Source of the DNA: Bacillota bacterium
GTDB taxonomy: Bacteria > Bacillota > Clostridia > Acetivibrionales > DSM-1351
Direction of reading: 5' to 3'
NCBI GenBank assembly: GCA_023436515.1
Contig: JAEZIV010000361.1
Span: 1 to 7,797, forward strand
DNA: 7,797 nucleotides
Shown: piece by piece, positions 1 to 5,528 of the stretch
How positions within the stretch are numbered: the stretch's first letter is position 1
Layout: each line of letters opens with the position of its first letter
Made by a program: the position numbers and the translations under genes
The notes under the pieces: generated by a model
What the model was told of the DNA's origin: nothing
The model's database searches: none
Seen by the model: only the letters and a program-made list of their open reading frames with translations

Positions 1-1
1 G

Positions 2-76
2 TATGATGTTATATCCACCGGGTTAACTGTGGTTTTTATGACTTGGGTAATTTTAATGCAAAATATGGCTTGGTAG
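2..76 (+). CDS. C-terminal end of a membrane protein, probably EcfT (partial)
   Basis: The frame beginning at base 2 is open into the window and ends at TAG 74-76, giving 24 residues that start YDVIST and finish QNMAW. The middle is one hydrophobic stretch (LTVVFMTWVILM) fitting the last membrane helix of a transporter subunit. In Firmicutes the gene just before truA is usually ecfT, the shared transmembrane subunit of energy-coupling factor vitamin transporters, which couples the two EcfA ATPases to a substrate-binding S subunit in the membrane. The product assignment rests mainly on that gene order, since too little protein is visible to show family motifs. The next gene starts 19 bases after this stop, so the two are probably co-transcribed. 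Confidence 0.6.
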   Translation, partial: YDVISTGLTVVFMTWVILMQNMAW

Positions 77-95
77 GGAAGATGCAGGTGTCTAT

Positions 96-833
96 ATGCG
101 AAATATAAAATTAACCATTGAATATGACGGAACAAACTACCATGGCTGGCAGGTTCAGAAGAACGCAGTAACTGTACAGGAGTGTGTGGAAAGGGCTTTA
201 GGGAAGCTTTGTGGAGCTAAAACCGGAGTGATTGGCTGCAGCAGAACGGATGTAGGTGTTCATGCCTACGGTCAGGTTGCACATTTCTTTACAGAGTCAG
301 CAATTCCCGGGGAGAAGTTCTCATATGCATTGAATAATCTGCTGCCGGCGGATATAGTGATTCAGAGGTCGGAAGAGGTGGAGGCGGATTTTCACTCACG
401 ATATTCTGCAAAGGGGAAGAGGTACAGATATCTTATACATAATTCAGCCCACAAATCCGCCATTATGAGGAACAGGGCATGTCATGTTAGGCCGGAGCTG
501 GACTTTGAAGAGATGAAGAAGGCTGCGGTGCATTTTGTCGGGGAGTATGATTTTGCTGCTTTTCAGGCTACGGGAGGACAGGTCCGCAGTACTGTCCGGA
601 CTATATACAGTATGAGCGTTAGTAAAAGGGAAACTCAGCTTATTGAGCTTGAGGTAAACGGTAATGGTTTTTTGTATAACATGGTGAGGATTATTGCAGG
701 TACACTGATATATGTGGGAATGGGAAAGCTCAAGGAAAGCGATATTCCCGGGATTATAAGCGGGCTTGATCGTACAAGGGCCGGAAAAACAGCTCCGGCT
801 CAAGGGCTGTATCTTATGGAAATATTCTATTAA
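96..833 (+). CDS. truA: tRNA pseudouridine synthase A (TruA), complete
   Basis: TruA isomerises uridines 38-40 in the tRNA anticodon stem to pseudouridine in the cytoplasm and needs no cofactor. The 245-residue protein has the usual family length. It opens with the strand IKLTIEYDGTNYHGWQ (residues 4-19), carries the catalytic motif GCSRTDVGVHA (47-57) with the nucleophilic aspartate at D52, and ends with the family tail GKTAPAQGLYL. The conserved segment NGFLYNMVRIIAGTL in the C-terminal half is also present. The ATG at 96 is preceded only by a weak AGGTG (86-90), but it places the family's first strand correctly. Its codons are richer in G/C than those of the downstream accessory genes, which fits resident core DNA. 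It probably belongs to the ecf transcript; rplM has its own promoter. Confidence 0.97.
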   Translation: MRNIKLTIEYDGTNYHGWQVQKNAVTVQECVERALGKLCGAKTGVIGCSRTDVGVHAYGQVAHFFTESAIPGEKFSYALNNLLPADIVIQRSEEVEADFHSRYSAKGKRYRYLIHNSAHKSAIMRNRACHVRPELDFEEMKKAAVHFVGEYDFAAFQATGGQVRSTVRTIYSMSVSKRETQLIELEVNGNGFLYNMVRIIAGTLIYVGMGKLKESDIPGIISGLDRTRAGKTAPAQGLYLMEIFY

Positions 834-1040
834 TTGAATAAGGAGGTAGCTGGTCAGCAAAAAAACTCCATACAGACTAATGTAATTTACGTCCGTTAAG
901 GTGGAATTTACTCTGGATTACTCCTCTTTTATAGCAAATGTAAAATGTGAAATGAAAAACGATTATATGAGAGATAAGGAGATATATCGAGATAATTCGA
1001 GAGATAATGAGAGGTAAATTAAATTCTCGGGATTTTATAC
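834..1040. other. truA-rplM spacer, upstream part
   Basis: No gene is visible. A strong Shine-Dalgarno-like AAGGAGGTAG lies at 839-848, just past the truA stop, but no ATG, GTG or TTG follows at a useful distance and the frame after it closes quickly. AGGAG (841-845) can pair with CTCCT (925-929), and a short T run follows, so this may be a weak end for the truA transcript. The sequence between the arms forms no convincing stem. The last part holds the GAGATA repeats listed separately. Confidence 0.4.
971..1006. repeat. GAGATA short-repeat cluster upstream of the rplM promoter
   Basis: GAGATA occurs four times at 971, 979, 989 and 1001, in a purine-rich strand running on to about 1015. Two of the copies sit in a near-tandem unit (TCGAGATAAT then TCGAGAGATAAT, 987-1008). 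The cluster ends about 35 bases before the -35 box of the rplM promoter. It could be an upstream binding region or simply slipped low-complexity DNA. The sequence alone does not separate these. Confidence 0.5.
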
Positions 1041-1069
1041 TTGACATTGTTAAATGTGTGTATTAAAAT
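1041..1069 (+). promoter_or_regulatory. Sigma-A promoter for rplM-rpsI
   Basis: A perfect -35 box TTGACA (1041-1046), a 17-base spacer and the -10 box TAAAAT (1064-1069, five of six matches) predict a transcript start near 1076. That leaves a leader of about 145 bases before the rplM start. It is the best promoter in the window, as expected for ribosomal protein genes. Confidence 0.85.
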
Positions 1070-1084
1070 GTTCTAGTGTCCAAA

Positions 1085-1202
1085 GTCAGTATAAATGTAA
1101 ATACCAATTTCGTTTATATATAGTGAGACTTAGTATCGGTTAAAAGTTGAACCCGTCACGTATACGGTAAACACTGTTTGACATAGACAGTTTATAGATT
1201 TT
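1085..1202 (+). promoter_or_regulatory. Structured 5' leader of rplM, probable L13 leader
   Basis: The transcript leader contains several stems. TATAAATG (1090-1097) pairs with CGTTTATA (1111-1118). CGGTT (1137-1141) can pair with AACCCG (1150-1155, one bulged C), and the overlapping ACCCGT (1151-1156) can instead pair with ACGGT (1164-1168). ACTGT (1173-1177) pairs with ACAGT (1187-1191), ending about 12 bases before the ribosome binding site. Firmicutes are known to have an L13 leader, an RNA motif ahead of rplM thought to mediate autoregulation by a ribosomal protein. Position and structure fit that motif, but I assign it from context and hand folding, not from a covariance-model match. 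Confidence 0.6.
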
Positions 1203-1221
1203 AAGGAGGTAGTATTAAGAA

Positions 1222-1656
1222 ATGAAAACTTTCATGGCAAAGCCGCAAGAAGTTGAAAGAAAATGGTACGTTGTTGATGCAGAAGGTAAACCTCTTGGAA
1301 GATTAGCAAGTGAAGTTGCAGCTATTCTCAGAGGAAAAAATAAGCCAATATTCACACCTCATGTTGATACTGGCGATCATGTAATCGTACTCAACGCAGA
1401 AAAAGTTCTTCTTACCGGTAATAAACTGGATCAGAAGCTTTACAGACATCACTCTCTTCATCCGGGCGGAATGAAGGAAATCAAGTACAGACACTTGATG
1501 GCAAAGCATCCTGAGAGAGCTATTGAATTAGCTGTTAAGGGAATGCTTCCAAAGAACAGTCTTGGAAGACAGATGTTCAGAAAACTCAAAGTATACGCAG
1601 GTTCTGAACACGACCATCAGGCTCAAAAACCTGAAGTACTTGATTTGAATATATAA
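1222..1656 (+). CDS. rplM: 50S ribosomal protein L13
   Basis: L13 is an early-assembly protein of the large ribosomal subunit and binds 23S rRNA. The 144-residue product has the normal bacterial length and family segments: [20 protein letters not shown] near the start, [12 protein letters not shown] (51-62), [10 protein letters not shown], and [21 protein letters not shown] near the end. A consensus AAGGAGGT (1203-1210) sits 11 bases before the ATG at 1222. A second in-frame ATG at 1234 would also retain the core, but the MKTFMAKP opening is common in clostridial L13. It is followed after 18 bases by rpsI, the conserved rplM-rpsI pair, and is driven by the promoter and leader just upstream. 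Confidence 0.98.
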   Translation: MKTFMAKPQEVERKWYVVDAEGKPLGRLASEVAAILRGKNKPIFTPHVDTGDHVIVLNAEKVLLTGNKLDQKLYRHHSLHPGGMKEIKYRHLMAKHPERAIELAVKGMLPKNSLGRQMFRKLKVYAGSEHDHQAQKPEVLDLNI

Positions 1657-1674
1657 TGGAGGGAGGACAAAATA

Positions 1675-2067
1675 ATGGCTAAAGTATACTACTATGGTAC
1701 AGGACTTAGAAAGAAATCAGTAGCAAGAGTAAGACTTGTTCCTGGAGAAGGAAAGGTTCTTATTAATGACAGAACATTGGATGACTACTTTGGATTGGAT
1801 ACTTTGAAGGTTATAGTTAAGCAACCATTAACCCTCACAGATACATTGACAAAGTTTGATGTTATATGCAAGGTTATCGGCGGAGGTTTCACCGGTCAAG
1901 CCGGCGCAATCAGACACGGTATAGCAAGAGCTCTCTTAAAGGCTGATGAAGAACTCAGACCAGCTCTTAAGAAGGCAGGCTTCTTAACAAGAGACCCAAG
2001 AATGAAGGAAAGAAAGAAATACGGTCTCAAGAAAGCAAGAAGAGCTCCACAGTTCTCAAAGAGATAA
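1675..2067 (+). CDS. rpsI: 30S ribosomal protein S9
   Basis: S9 is a small-subunit protein whose basic C-terminal tail reaches the P-site tRNA. The 130 residues show the family hallmarks: [16 protein letters not shown] at the start, [19 protein letters not shown] in the middle, and the basic end [14 protein letters not shown] with the conserved terminal SKR. A strong GGAGGGAGG (1658-1666) lies 8 bases before ATG 1675 in the 18-base gap after rplM, so the two are co-transcribed and about equally translated. The operon closes with the terminator 14 bases downstream. Confidence 0.98.
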   Translation: MAKVYYYGTGLRKKSVARVRLVPGEGKVLINDRTLDDYFGLDTLKVIVKQPLTLTDTLTKFDVICKVIGGGFTGQAGAIRHGIARALLKADEELRPALKKAGFLTRDPRMKERKKYGLKKARRAPQFSKR

Positions 2068-2080
2068 GAAGTTTAAAATC

Positions 2081-2123
2081 AAAAACCCTGAAAACCCTTG
2101 TGTTTTCAAGGGTTTTTCTTTTT
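2081..2123 (+). terminator. Intrinsic terminator of rplM-rpsI
   Basis: The arm AAAAACCCTGAAAAC (2081-2095), loop CCTTGT and arm GTTTTCAAGGGTTTTT (2102-2117, one bulged A) form a 15-bp stem. It runs into a T-rich tract (2113-2123) broken by a single C. The A-run on the left arm could also make it work in the opposite direction. Confidence 0.92.
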
Positions 2124-2157
2124 CTCCCTTCGTTTAAAAACGTCCAAAATCATGTCA

Positions 2158-2179
2158 GTATGACACAAGTATGACACAA
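2158..2179. repeat. 11-bp tandem direct repeat, two copies
   Basis: GTATGACACAA occurs twice back to back (2158-2168 and 2169-2179). A partial third match, ATGTCAGTATGACA, overlaps the left side and gives a small inverted TGTCA/TGACA pair (2154-2163). It lies about 35 bases after the rpsI terminator. It could be a protein-binding or recombination site; no function is shown. Confidence 0.6.
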
Positions 2180-2273
2180 AGGGCAAAATCACTGAACAGG
2201 GCGTCTTATATAAGTCATTTTAAACGGCTTGGAAACCAATGAAATCAGGGGTTTGAGGTGTTACGGAAGACAT

Positions 2274-2300
2274 AAAAATGGAAGGGCTTTCGCCCCTTCC
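2274..2300 (-). terminator. Orphan minus-strand terminator hairpin
   Basis: Read on the minus strand, GGAAGGGGC (2300-2292), a GAAA tetraloop and GCCCTTCC (2287-2280) form a GC-rich stem with one bulge. It is followed by ATTTTT (2279-2274). This is a good intrinsic terminator, but I see no minus-strand gene to its right that it would serve. On the plus strand no T tract follows, so it is unlikely to act for rpsI. Confidence 0.65.
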
Positions 2301-2534
2301 CTACCGAAACCAAAAACATTGTAAAAGAACTGAAGAAGCAAGGAAGAAAAATTCTTTTTTGTATTGGGGATATTATAAATTGGTCAATAAAATTAAATAA
2401 AATAGAACTTTGATGTTTTCTGTGAATATTACCAGTAATACACTGGTACGTTACAACTGTTCAAAAATGTTGATTTCATCACATTTGGAACTATAGTAAG
2501 AGTAATAGTGTCTTTCTGCGAAAGCCACTTCAAG

Positions 2535-2559
2535 ACCCTCAAGCGCATGCGTTTGGGGT
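2535..2559. repeat. 25-bp imperfect palindrome near the pseudogene boundary
   Basis: ACCCTCAAGCGCA (2535-2547) is followed directly by TGCGTTTGGGGT (2548-2559). The arms are complementary apart from one bulged T and one G-T pair, and the centre is GCATGC. It is unusually GC-rich for its surroundings and lies 10 bases before the point where similarity to the kinase gene begins. It may be a recombinase or transposon-end site, or an operator. Confidence 0.5.
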
Positions 2560-2569
2560 TTACTTGTCT

Positions 2570-2690
2570 CAGGCAAGACATCAGACTATTTTGTCGATGA
2601 GGGCTTGTTTAAGAAGCTCAATTCTGTTTTTGAAGCACCCAGAGGAAGAGGTTGATGTTTGGTATGTAAACTATGGAAATTTATAGGTTT
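2570..2690 (+). pseudogene. Broken 3' fragment of a second P-loop kinase gene
   Basis: These 121 bases match 4238-4360 of the intact kinase gene downstream. By eye the difference is about eight substitutions and one 2-base deletion. Translated, it keeps GKTSDYFVDEG and the FEAPR end, with substitutions that are mostly silent or conservative (L to F, I to V). The 2-base loss after CCCAG (2638-2642) shifts the frame. There is no 5' part at all: similarity begins abruptly at 2570. Four of the substitutions sit in the last codons and move the expected stop, so it may be the remnant of a diverged paralogue and not a fresh partial copy of the neighbour. It cannot make a functional product. Confidence 0.9.
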
Positions 2691-2756
2691 TTTATACAAT
2701 TATTTATTTAAAGGGTGAAATAGTCATAAACTAAATACAACCAGTAATGCCAATGC

Positions 2757-2785
2757 TTTACAAATAACGATAAATATAATAATAT
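2757..2785 (+). promoter_or_regulatory. Candidate promoter for the secreted protease gene
   Basis: TTTACA (2757-2762, five of six matches to the -35 consensus) is followed after 17 bases by TAATAT (2780-2785). A perfect TATAAT also lies at 2775-2780 but has no -35 at normal spacing. The region is so A/T-rich that chance boxes are likely. The predicted leader to the TTG start would be about 100 bases. Confidence 0.4.
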
Positions 2786-2894
2786 ATACCTATAAATGGT
2801 ATTGTGATACAGAGGCTCCTTGTTAGCTTGGACAAGTAGAATCAAGCTCGTGATAATTTGCTAAAGATTTTTACATGAGACAGGAGGGGTTATT

Positions 2895-3473
2895 TTGCAA
2901 AAAAAAAGGTTACTAAAATTAAGAGTGTTGATTTTGGCCTTACTTTCAGTAATGGTGATTTCACAAAACGCATCTGCTGCCGCCACATCGGTGAATGTTG
3001 TTGGGGTTAAGCAGATAAACTCGAATTGGTGCTGGGCTGCATGCTGTGAATCAATTTTTCGAGGACCCTTAAATGCTAATATTGACCAAACAACTGTTGT
3101 AAGGGATATAATGGGCCCGTACTTACCTGACGCCTATGCATCAGATTGGCAGGTTGCAAAGGCATTTGCTGATTTTGGTTATAGTAGTATTACTAGTACC
3201 AGTTATCTCACCTTTGCAAAGGTAAAGGAGGAAATTAATGCAGGTAGGCCAATATTTGCTCACCTATCATTTCGAAATTCAACAGTTGGTCACTCTGTTG
3301 TAATTTGTGCTTACGATACACGTAATGGTGTAAATTATATTTGGTATATGGATCCTCATACGGGCAAAGAATATATGCAGTCCTTTAATGAATTTGTAGC
3401 TGGTTTCAAATACTTTTTTAATGGACAAAATGCCTATTGGAGTTCAACAGTTTATGGATTTAAGAAAAAATAA
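2895..3473 (+). CDS. Secreted papain-like cysteine protease (C39/AvrRpt2-like fold)
   Basis: The 192-residue product has a classic signal peptide: basic MQKKRLLKLR, a hydrophobic core to about residue 22, and an ASA-A cleavage motif near 26-29, so it is probably exported. The mature part has the layout of small papain-like peptidases related to Peptidase_C39_2 and AvrRpt2 (C70): Q40 for the oxyanion hole, catalytic C46 within NWCWAACC (44-51), H133 in VGHSVVICAYD, and D153 in IWYMDPHTG as third triad member. All three catalytic positions are intact. The TTG start at 2895 is supported by AGGAGGGG (2882-2889) and by the signal peptide beginning there. Substrate and role are unknown; it could be a secreted toxin or effector, an extracellular scavenging protease or a peptide-processing enzyme. 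No transporter or leader-peptide gene sits beside it, which argues against a bacteriocin-export C39 role. Confidence 0.87.
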   Translation: MQKKRLLKLRVLILALLSVMVISQNASAAATSVNVVGVKQINSNWCWAACCESIFRGPLNANIDQTTVVRDIMGPYLPDAYASDWQVAKAFADFGYSSITSTSYLTFAKVKEEINAGRPIFAHLSFRNSTVGHSVVICAYDTRNGVNYIWYMDPHTGKEYMQSFNEFVAGFKYFFNGQNAYWSSTVYGFKKK

Positions 3474-3566
3474 TACCATTCTATACTTAATTATAAAATA
3501 ATTAGCTCTTTCATAATAATCTGTACATATTATCGAGCGTAATAAATAAGTAGGTAACATACTTTT

Positions 3567-3601
3567 GAAATGGGATGGGCAATAAGTGCTTATCCCATTT
3601 C
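3567..3601 (+). terminator. Perfect 10-bp hairpin downstream of the protease gene
   Basis: GAAATGGGAT (3567-3576) and ATCCCATTTC (3592-3601) pair perfectly around a 15-base loop that itself contains the inverted pair ATAAG/CTTAT. The stem is strong and lies 93 bases after the protease stop, so it is the likeliest transcript end. However, only a mixed TTTCTC follows, not a clean T tract, so it could instead be an RNA-stabilising hairpin or a small mobile repeat. Confidence 0.45.
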
Positions 3602-3800
3602 TCATACCTGTTATATTCACCTCTTATATATCGACCTCTTTAATGTTCTTGCACTTTGTATTCCAGCCATTCTCGTTTTTAAAAATAGTCAAATAAATTT
3701 GGAGCTTGAGCCATGAAATGAAAACCTCGAGTAGTTTTTTGTATATAATTTTAATTTAGAGTTGGCGAGGCTGTCATAGTCAATCCTGTAGTTGATTACA

Positions 3801-3830
3801 TGGAAATTTATTGATAGTATACATTATAAT
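3801..3830 (+). promoter_or_regulatory. Candidate promoter for the P-loop kinase gene
   Basis: A perfect -10 box TATAAT (3825-3830) is preceded at 18 bases by TGGAAA (3801-3806), four of six matches to TTGACA. The transcript would start near 3837, about 28 bases before the ATG, giving a short normal leader with AGGAG at 3852-3856. Confidence 0.55.
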
Positions 3831-3864
3831 AGTTTAAGTTTGCATACAATCAGGAGTGGTATAA

Positions 3865-4353
3865 ATGGCAAAAGTGATTTTAATCTGTGGAAAAATTTGC
3901 AGTGGAAAAACTCATTATTCTAAAAAAATTGTTAATGATTATAATGCAGTAATTTTATCCTGTGATGAAATAGAAAGTGAGCTCTTTCATCATCAACTTG
4001 GAGAAAGGTATGATGAAGTATCAAAGGATATTAAGAGATATCTTCATAAAAAAGCTTCAGAAATTGTTATTGCAGGAAGTAATGTAATACTTGATTGGGG
4101 TTTTTGGAGCAAAGAGGAACGGGAAAGGGTAACTGAGTATTATAAAAAGCAATCGATATTATATGAGTGGCATTATATTGATATTTCAATAGATGAATGG
4201 TATCAAAATATAAATTCTCGGAATGAAGCAGTATTGGCAGGCAAGACATCAGACTATTTTGTCGATGAAGGCTTGCTTAAAAAGCTCAATTCTATTTTTG
4301 AAGCACCCAGGAAGGAAGAGGTTGATGTTTGGTATGTAAACAAAAGAAATTGA
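3865..4353 (+). CDS. Small P-loop ATPase/kinase of the AAA_33 type
   Basis: The 162-residue protein begins with a P-loop strand and Walker A motif GKICSGKT (residues 9-16). A D34 in LSCDEIE is typical of the position after strand 2 in small kinases. VILDWGFWSKEER (74-86) fits the Walker B/substrate region, NSRN (117-120) a LID arginine, and a C-terminal FEAPRKEEVD segment follows. This pattern belongs to the AAA_33 group of predicted ATP-binding proteins, whose relatives include zeta-type and chloramphenicol phosphotransferase-like kinases. It probably phosphorylates a small molecule in the cytoplasm; the substrate cannot be told. No antitoxin-like gene lies beside it, so a toxin role is not supported. 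ATG 3865 has AGGAG 8 bases upstream. A broken copy of its 3' end lies at 2570-2690, and decayed reading frames follow it. Confidence 0.85.
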   Translation: MAKVILICGKICSGKTHYSKKIVNDYNAVILSCDEIESELFHHQLGERYDEVSKDIKRYLHKKASEIVIAGSNVILDWGFWSKEERERVTEYYKKQSILYEWHYIDISIDEWYQNINSRNEAVLAGKTSDYFVDEGLLKKLNSIFEAPRKEEVDVWYVNKRN

Positions 4354-4442
4354 TAGGTTTCTTTCTAACATTTGAATAGTATTTACTAATTACCCCATTA
4401 CATTAAGTTAGTTGGATTGGGTTCAGAAAGGTGATTTACACC

Positions 4443-4788
4443 ATAGTAGTGCCTATTATTGATGGAGAATGGTAGGAAATTGATCTTTGTGGAGGCTGTA
4501 TAAAAAGGGAAACAGAGATTTCTATAGATGAAGCAAGAAGTTTTTTTGGTAAATTTGTGGTGGGAGCCTGGTGTTATTGTTACAGATGAAATGCTTAGTC
4601 AGATACATCATTCAATCAAAGAGTTTGCAAGGTGCTTATCAGTACCCTATATGGATACATGTACAAGTGTGATTATGTAGACTTAGGCAGGGTTATGTGT
4701 AGTATTGTCAAAGCAAATACTTATGAAGAAAATGTCTATTGATTACAATGGGTGTTCTCTTGAAAAATTAGAAATAGTGGAATGGTAA
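4443..4788 (+). pseudogene. Decayed gene of unknown family, split across frames
   Basis: Protein-like sequence continues through several frames. From 4443 one frame reads IVVPIIDGEW, then a TAG (4473-4475), then EIDLCGGCIKRETEISIDEA before losing sense near 4560. The frame of ATG 4528 takes over (LWWEPGVIVTDEMLSQIHHS, ending at TAG 4678-4680), then a piece reading CDYVDLGRVMCSIVKANTY, and last a short frame 4723-4788 (SIDYNGCSLEKLEIVEW). Each break would be mended by one substitution or small indel, the pattern of a single gene of roughly 110 codons that has decayed. I do not recognise the family. The 50-codon ATG frame 4528-4680 could be read as a small gene, but it has no ribosome binding site. 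It lies about 90 bases after the kinase and may once have been its partner. Confidence 0.6.
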
Positions 4789-4854
4789 CAATATGTAAGC
4801 ATATGATATAGCAAATGCTTAATAAATAATTAACAAATGAAAGCATAGATTTTG

Positions 4855-4883
4855 TTGTAAGCTTTTTGGGTATAAAGTATAAT
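4855..4883 (+). promoter_or_regulatory. Promoter-like site ahead of a decayed region
   Basis: TTGTAA (4855-4860) and a perfect TATAAT (4878-4883) are spaced by 17 bases. AGAGGTGA follows at 4907-4914 as a possible ribosome binding site, but no sustained reading frame comes after it. It is probably what is left of the start of the degraded gene below. Confidence 0.4.
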
Positions 4884-4930
4884 AATAATAGTTTATGAAC
4901 AGCTTAAGAGGTGAGCAAAGAAGTTGACAT

Positions 4931-5135
4931 AAATAAATGGAGCATATTTTTATCCGGAGGAAAGGGGAACATTATCTTATACAGCATATAAATAAACTGC
5001 CTGCCCGTGTACCTAGGGCTGTGAAATTAAGTCCTACACATTACATATTTTATGAATGAAAGGTATAAACTTAAATATGTAATAACACAAATAAATTCTG
5101 ACAAAGAAGCAGAATTTACATTTCTCAATTTTTAA
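4931..5135 (+). pseudogene. Second decayed gene remnant
   Basis: Coding-like sequence is again scattered over frames. One frame reads NGAYFYPEERGTLSYTAYK up to a TAA near 4990. The ATG 4937 frame then gives the more convincing KLPARVPRAVKLSPTHYI (ending TGA 5057-5059). ATG 5052 continues with NERYKLKYVITQINSDKEAE to TAA 5133-5135. Joined, they suggest one protein of about 65 or more residues with two frameshifts. I do not recognise it. The alternative, two tiny overlapping genes (40 and 27 codons), is less likely because neither has a proper ribosome binding site. Confidence 0.5.
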
Positions 5136-5528
5136 CAAGAGTGAGCTATTATCTGATTTAGGGTGATTCGAAATGAATTTCAGTGATAAATATATAAGAA
5201 ATAAACTGTTTTAACCTTTGTGGGGATTATACCCTAAAAAGAGATGATTGAGCCAATACTGCTAGCAACCCAAGGCTGTCAAAATCTCATGTAGATGGAT
5301 TGCTAAAGTATTATTTAGACTCTAAATATCGAAAGAAGTGGTATATATCAGCAAGAAAGACGAAAAATTTAAAGGATAAAAATAAGATCATTTATATGCA
5401 ACGGATCAAATATCATCTCATCTGGTACTGTATAAGATATCAAGTCATATTTAATTAAATACACGAATTGCCTGTTGTAGAAAGATACGTAGATAATTAG
5501 TAAAATAATAAGAAAGGATGGAAAACAT
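5136..5528. other. Spacer before the DUF1538 gene, with a start-less open frame
   Basis: No intact gene is seen. A 12-codon frame starts at the ATG near 5174 and stops at once. The plus frame 5252-5458 is open for 68 codons with no start near its left end and reads plausibly (HVDGLLKYYLDSKYRKKWY). It lies after a TGA and may be the tail of another decayed gene. I do not recognise it, and chance is possible in DNA this A-rich. Confidence 0.35.
5468..5497 (+). promoter_or_regulatory. Weak candidate promoter for the DUF1538/P-II operon
   Basis: TTGCCT (5468-5473, four of six) and GATAAT (5492-5497, five of six) are separated by 18 bases, about 30 bases before the TTG start. No stronger pair lies closer. 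There is no obvious riboswitch or attenuator in the roughly 70 bases between the preceding open frame and the start. Confidence 0.3.

Larger units (their letters stand above)
2124..2569. other. Gene-poor stretch after rpsI
   Basis: I see no intact gene here. It holds a short hairpin (CGTTT/AAACG, 2130-2141), an 11-bp tandem repeat, a terminator-like hairpin for the minus strand, a 7-bp stem (TACCAGT 2430-2436 with ACTGGTA 2442-2448) and a palindrome next to the pseudogene boundary. The plus frame 2276-2413 is open for 45 codons without a start and reads fairly protein-like (KELKKQGRKILFCIGDII), so it may be a gene fragment. I do not recognise it and it could be chance. Confidence 0.4.
3474..3864. 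other. Spacer between protease and kinase genes
   Basis: Besides the hairpin at 3567-3601 and the kinase promoter, this stretch has one feature of note. On the minus strand a start-less frame of about 45 codons, ending at a TAA near 3630, reads KLLEVFISWLKLQIYLTIF and on to a polar end. I do not recognise it; it could be the tail of a decayed gene or chance. A small stem (AAAAC/GTTTT around 3721-3737) followed by two Ts is too weak to call a terminator. Confidence 0.35.

Noticed and set aside
444..860. A 138-codon open frame on the minus strand across truA
   Set aside because: It is the shadow of truA, has no ribosome binding site or family motif, and truA is certain. The other minus-strand frames across rplM, the kinase, DUF1538 and P-II genes were dropped for the same reason.
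839..890. Strong ribosome binding site AAGGAGGTAG after truA suggesting a small gene
   Set aside because: No ATG, GTG or TTG follows at a suitable distance. The only readable frame starts with CTG and stops after 11 codons.
870..935. A T-box-like AAGGTGGAA near 898-906 with a possible stem after truA
   Set aside because: The full T-box consensus is missing (no ACCGCG-type continuation, no specifier stem), and the downstream gene is a ribosomal protein, not an amino acid gene.
1178..1206. TTGACA at 1178-1183 as a second rplM promoter
   Set aside because: At 17 bases downstream lies TTAAGG, the ribosome binding site, not a -10 box. The hexamer falls in the loop of a leader hairpin.
3865..4353. 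The small kinase as a zeta-type toxin of a toxin-antitoxin pair
   Set aside because: There is no small antitoxin gene before or after it, and its family also includes ordinary small-molecule kinases.
4528..4680. A 50-codon ATG frame as an intact small gene
   Set aside because: It has no ribosome binding site, and coherent protein sequence runs on both sides in other frames, so it is better explained as part of a decayed gene.
2124..5528. CRISPR array, tRNA gene or complete insertion sequence in the accessory stretch
   Set aside because: No regularly spaced repeats, no cloverleaf-like segment and no transposase reading frame or terminal inverted repeats could be found by eye.
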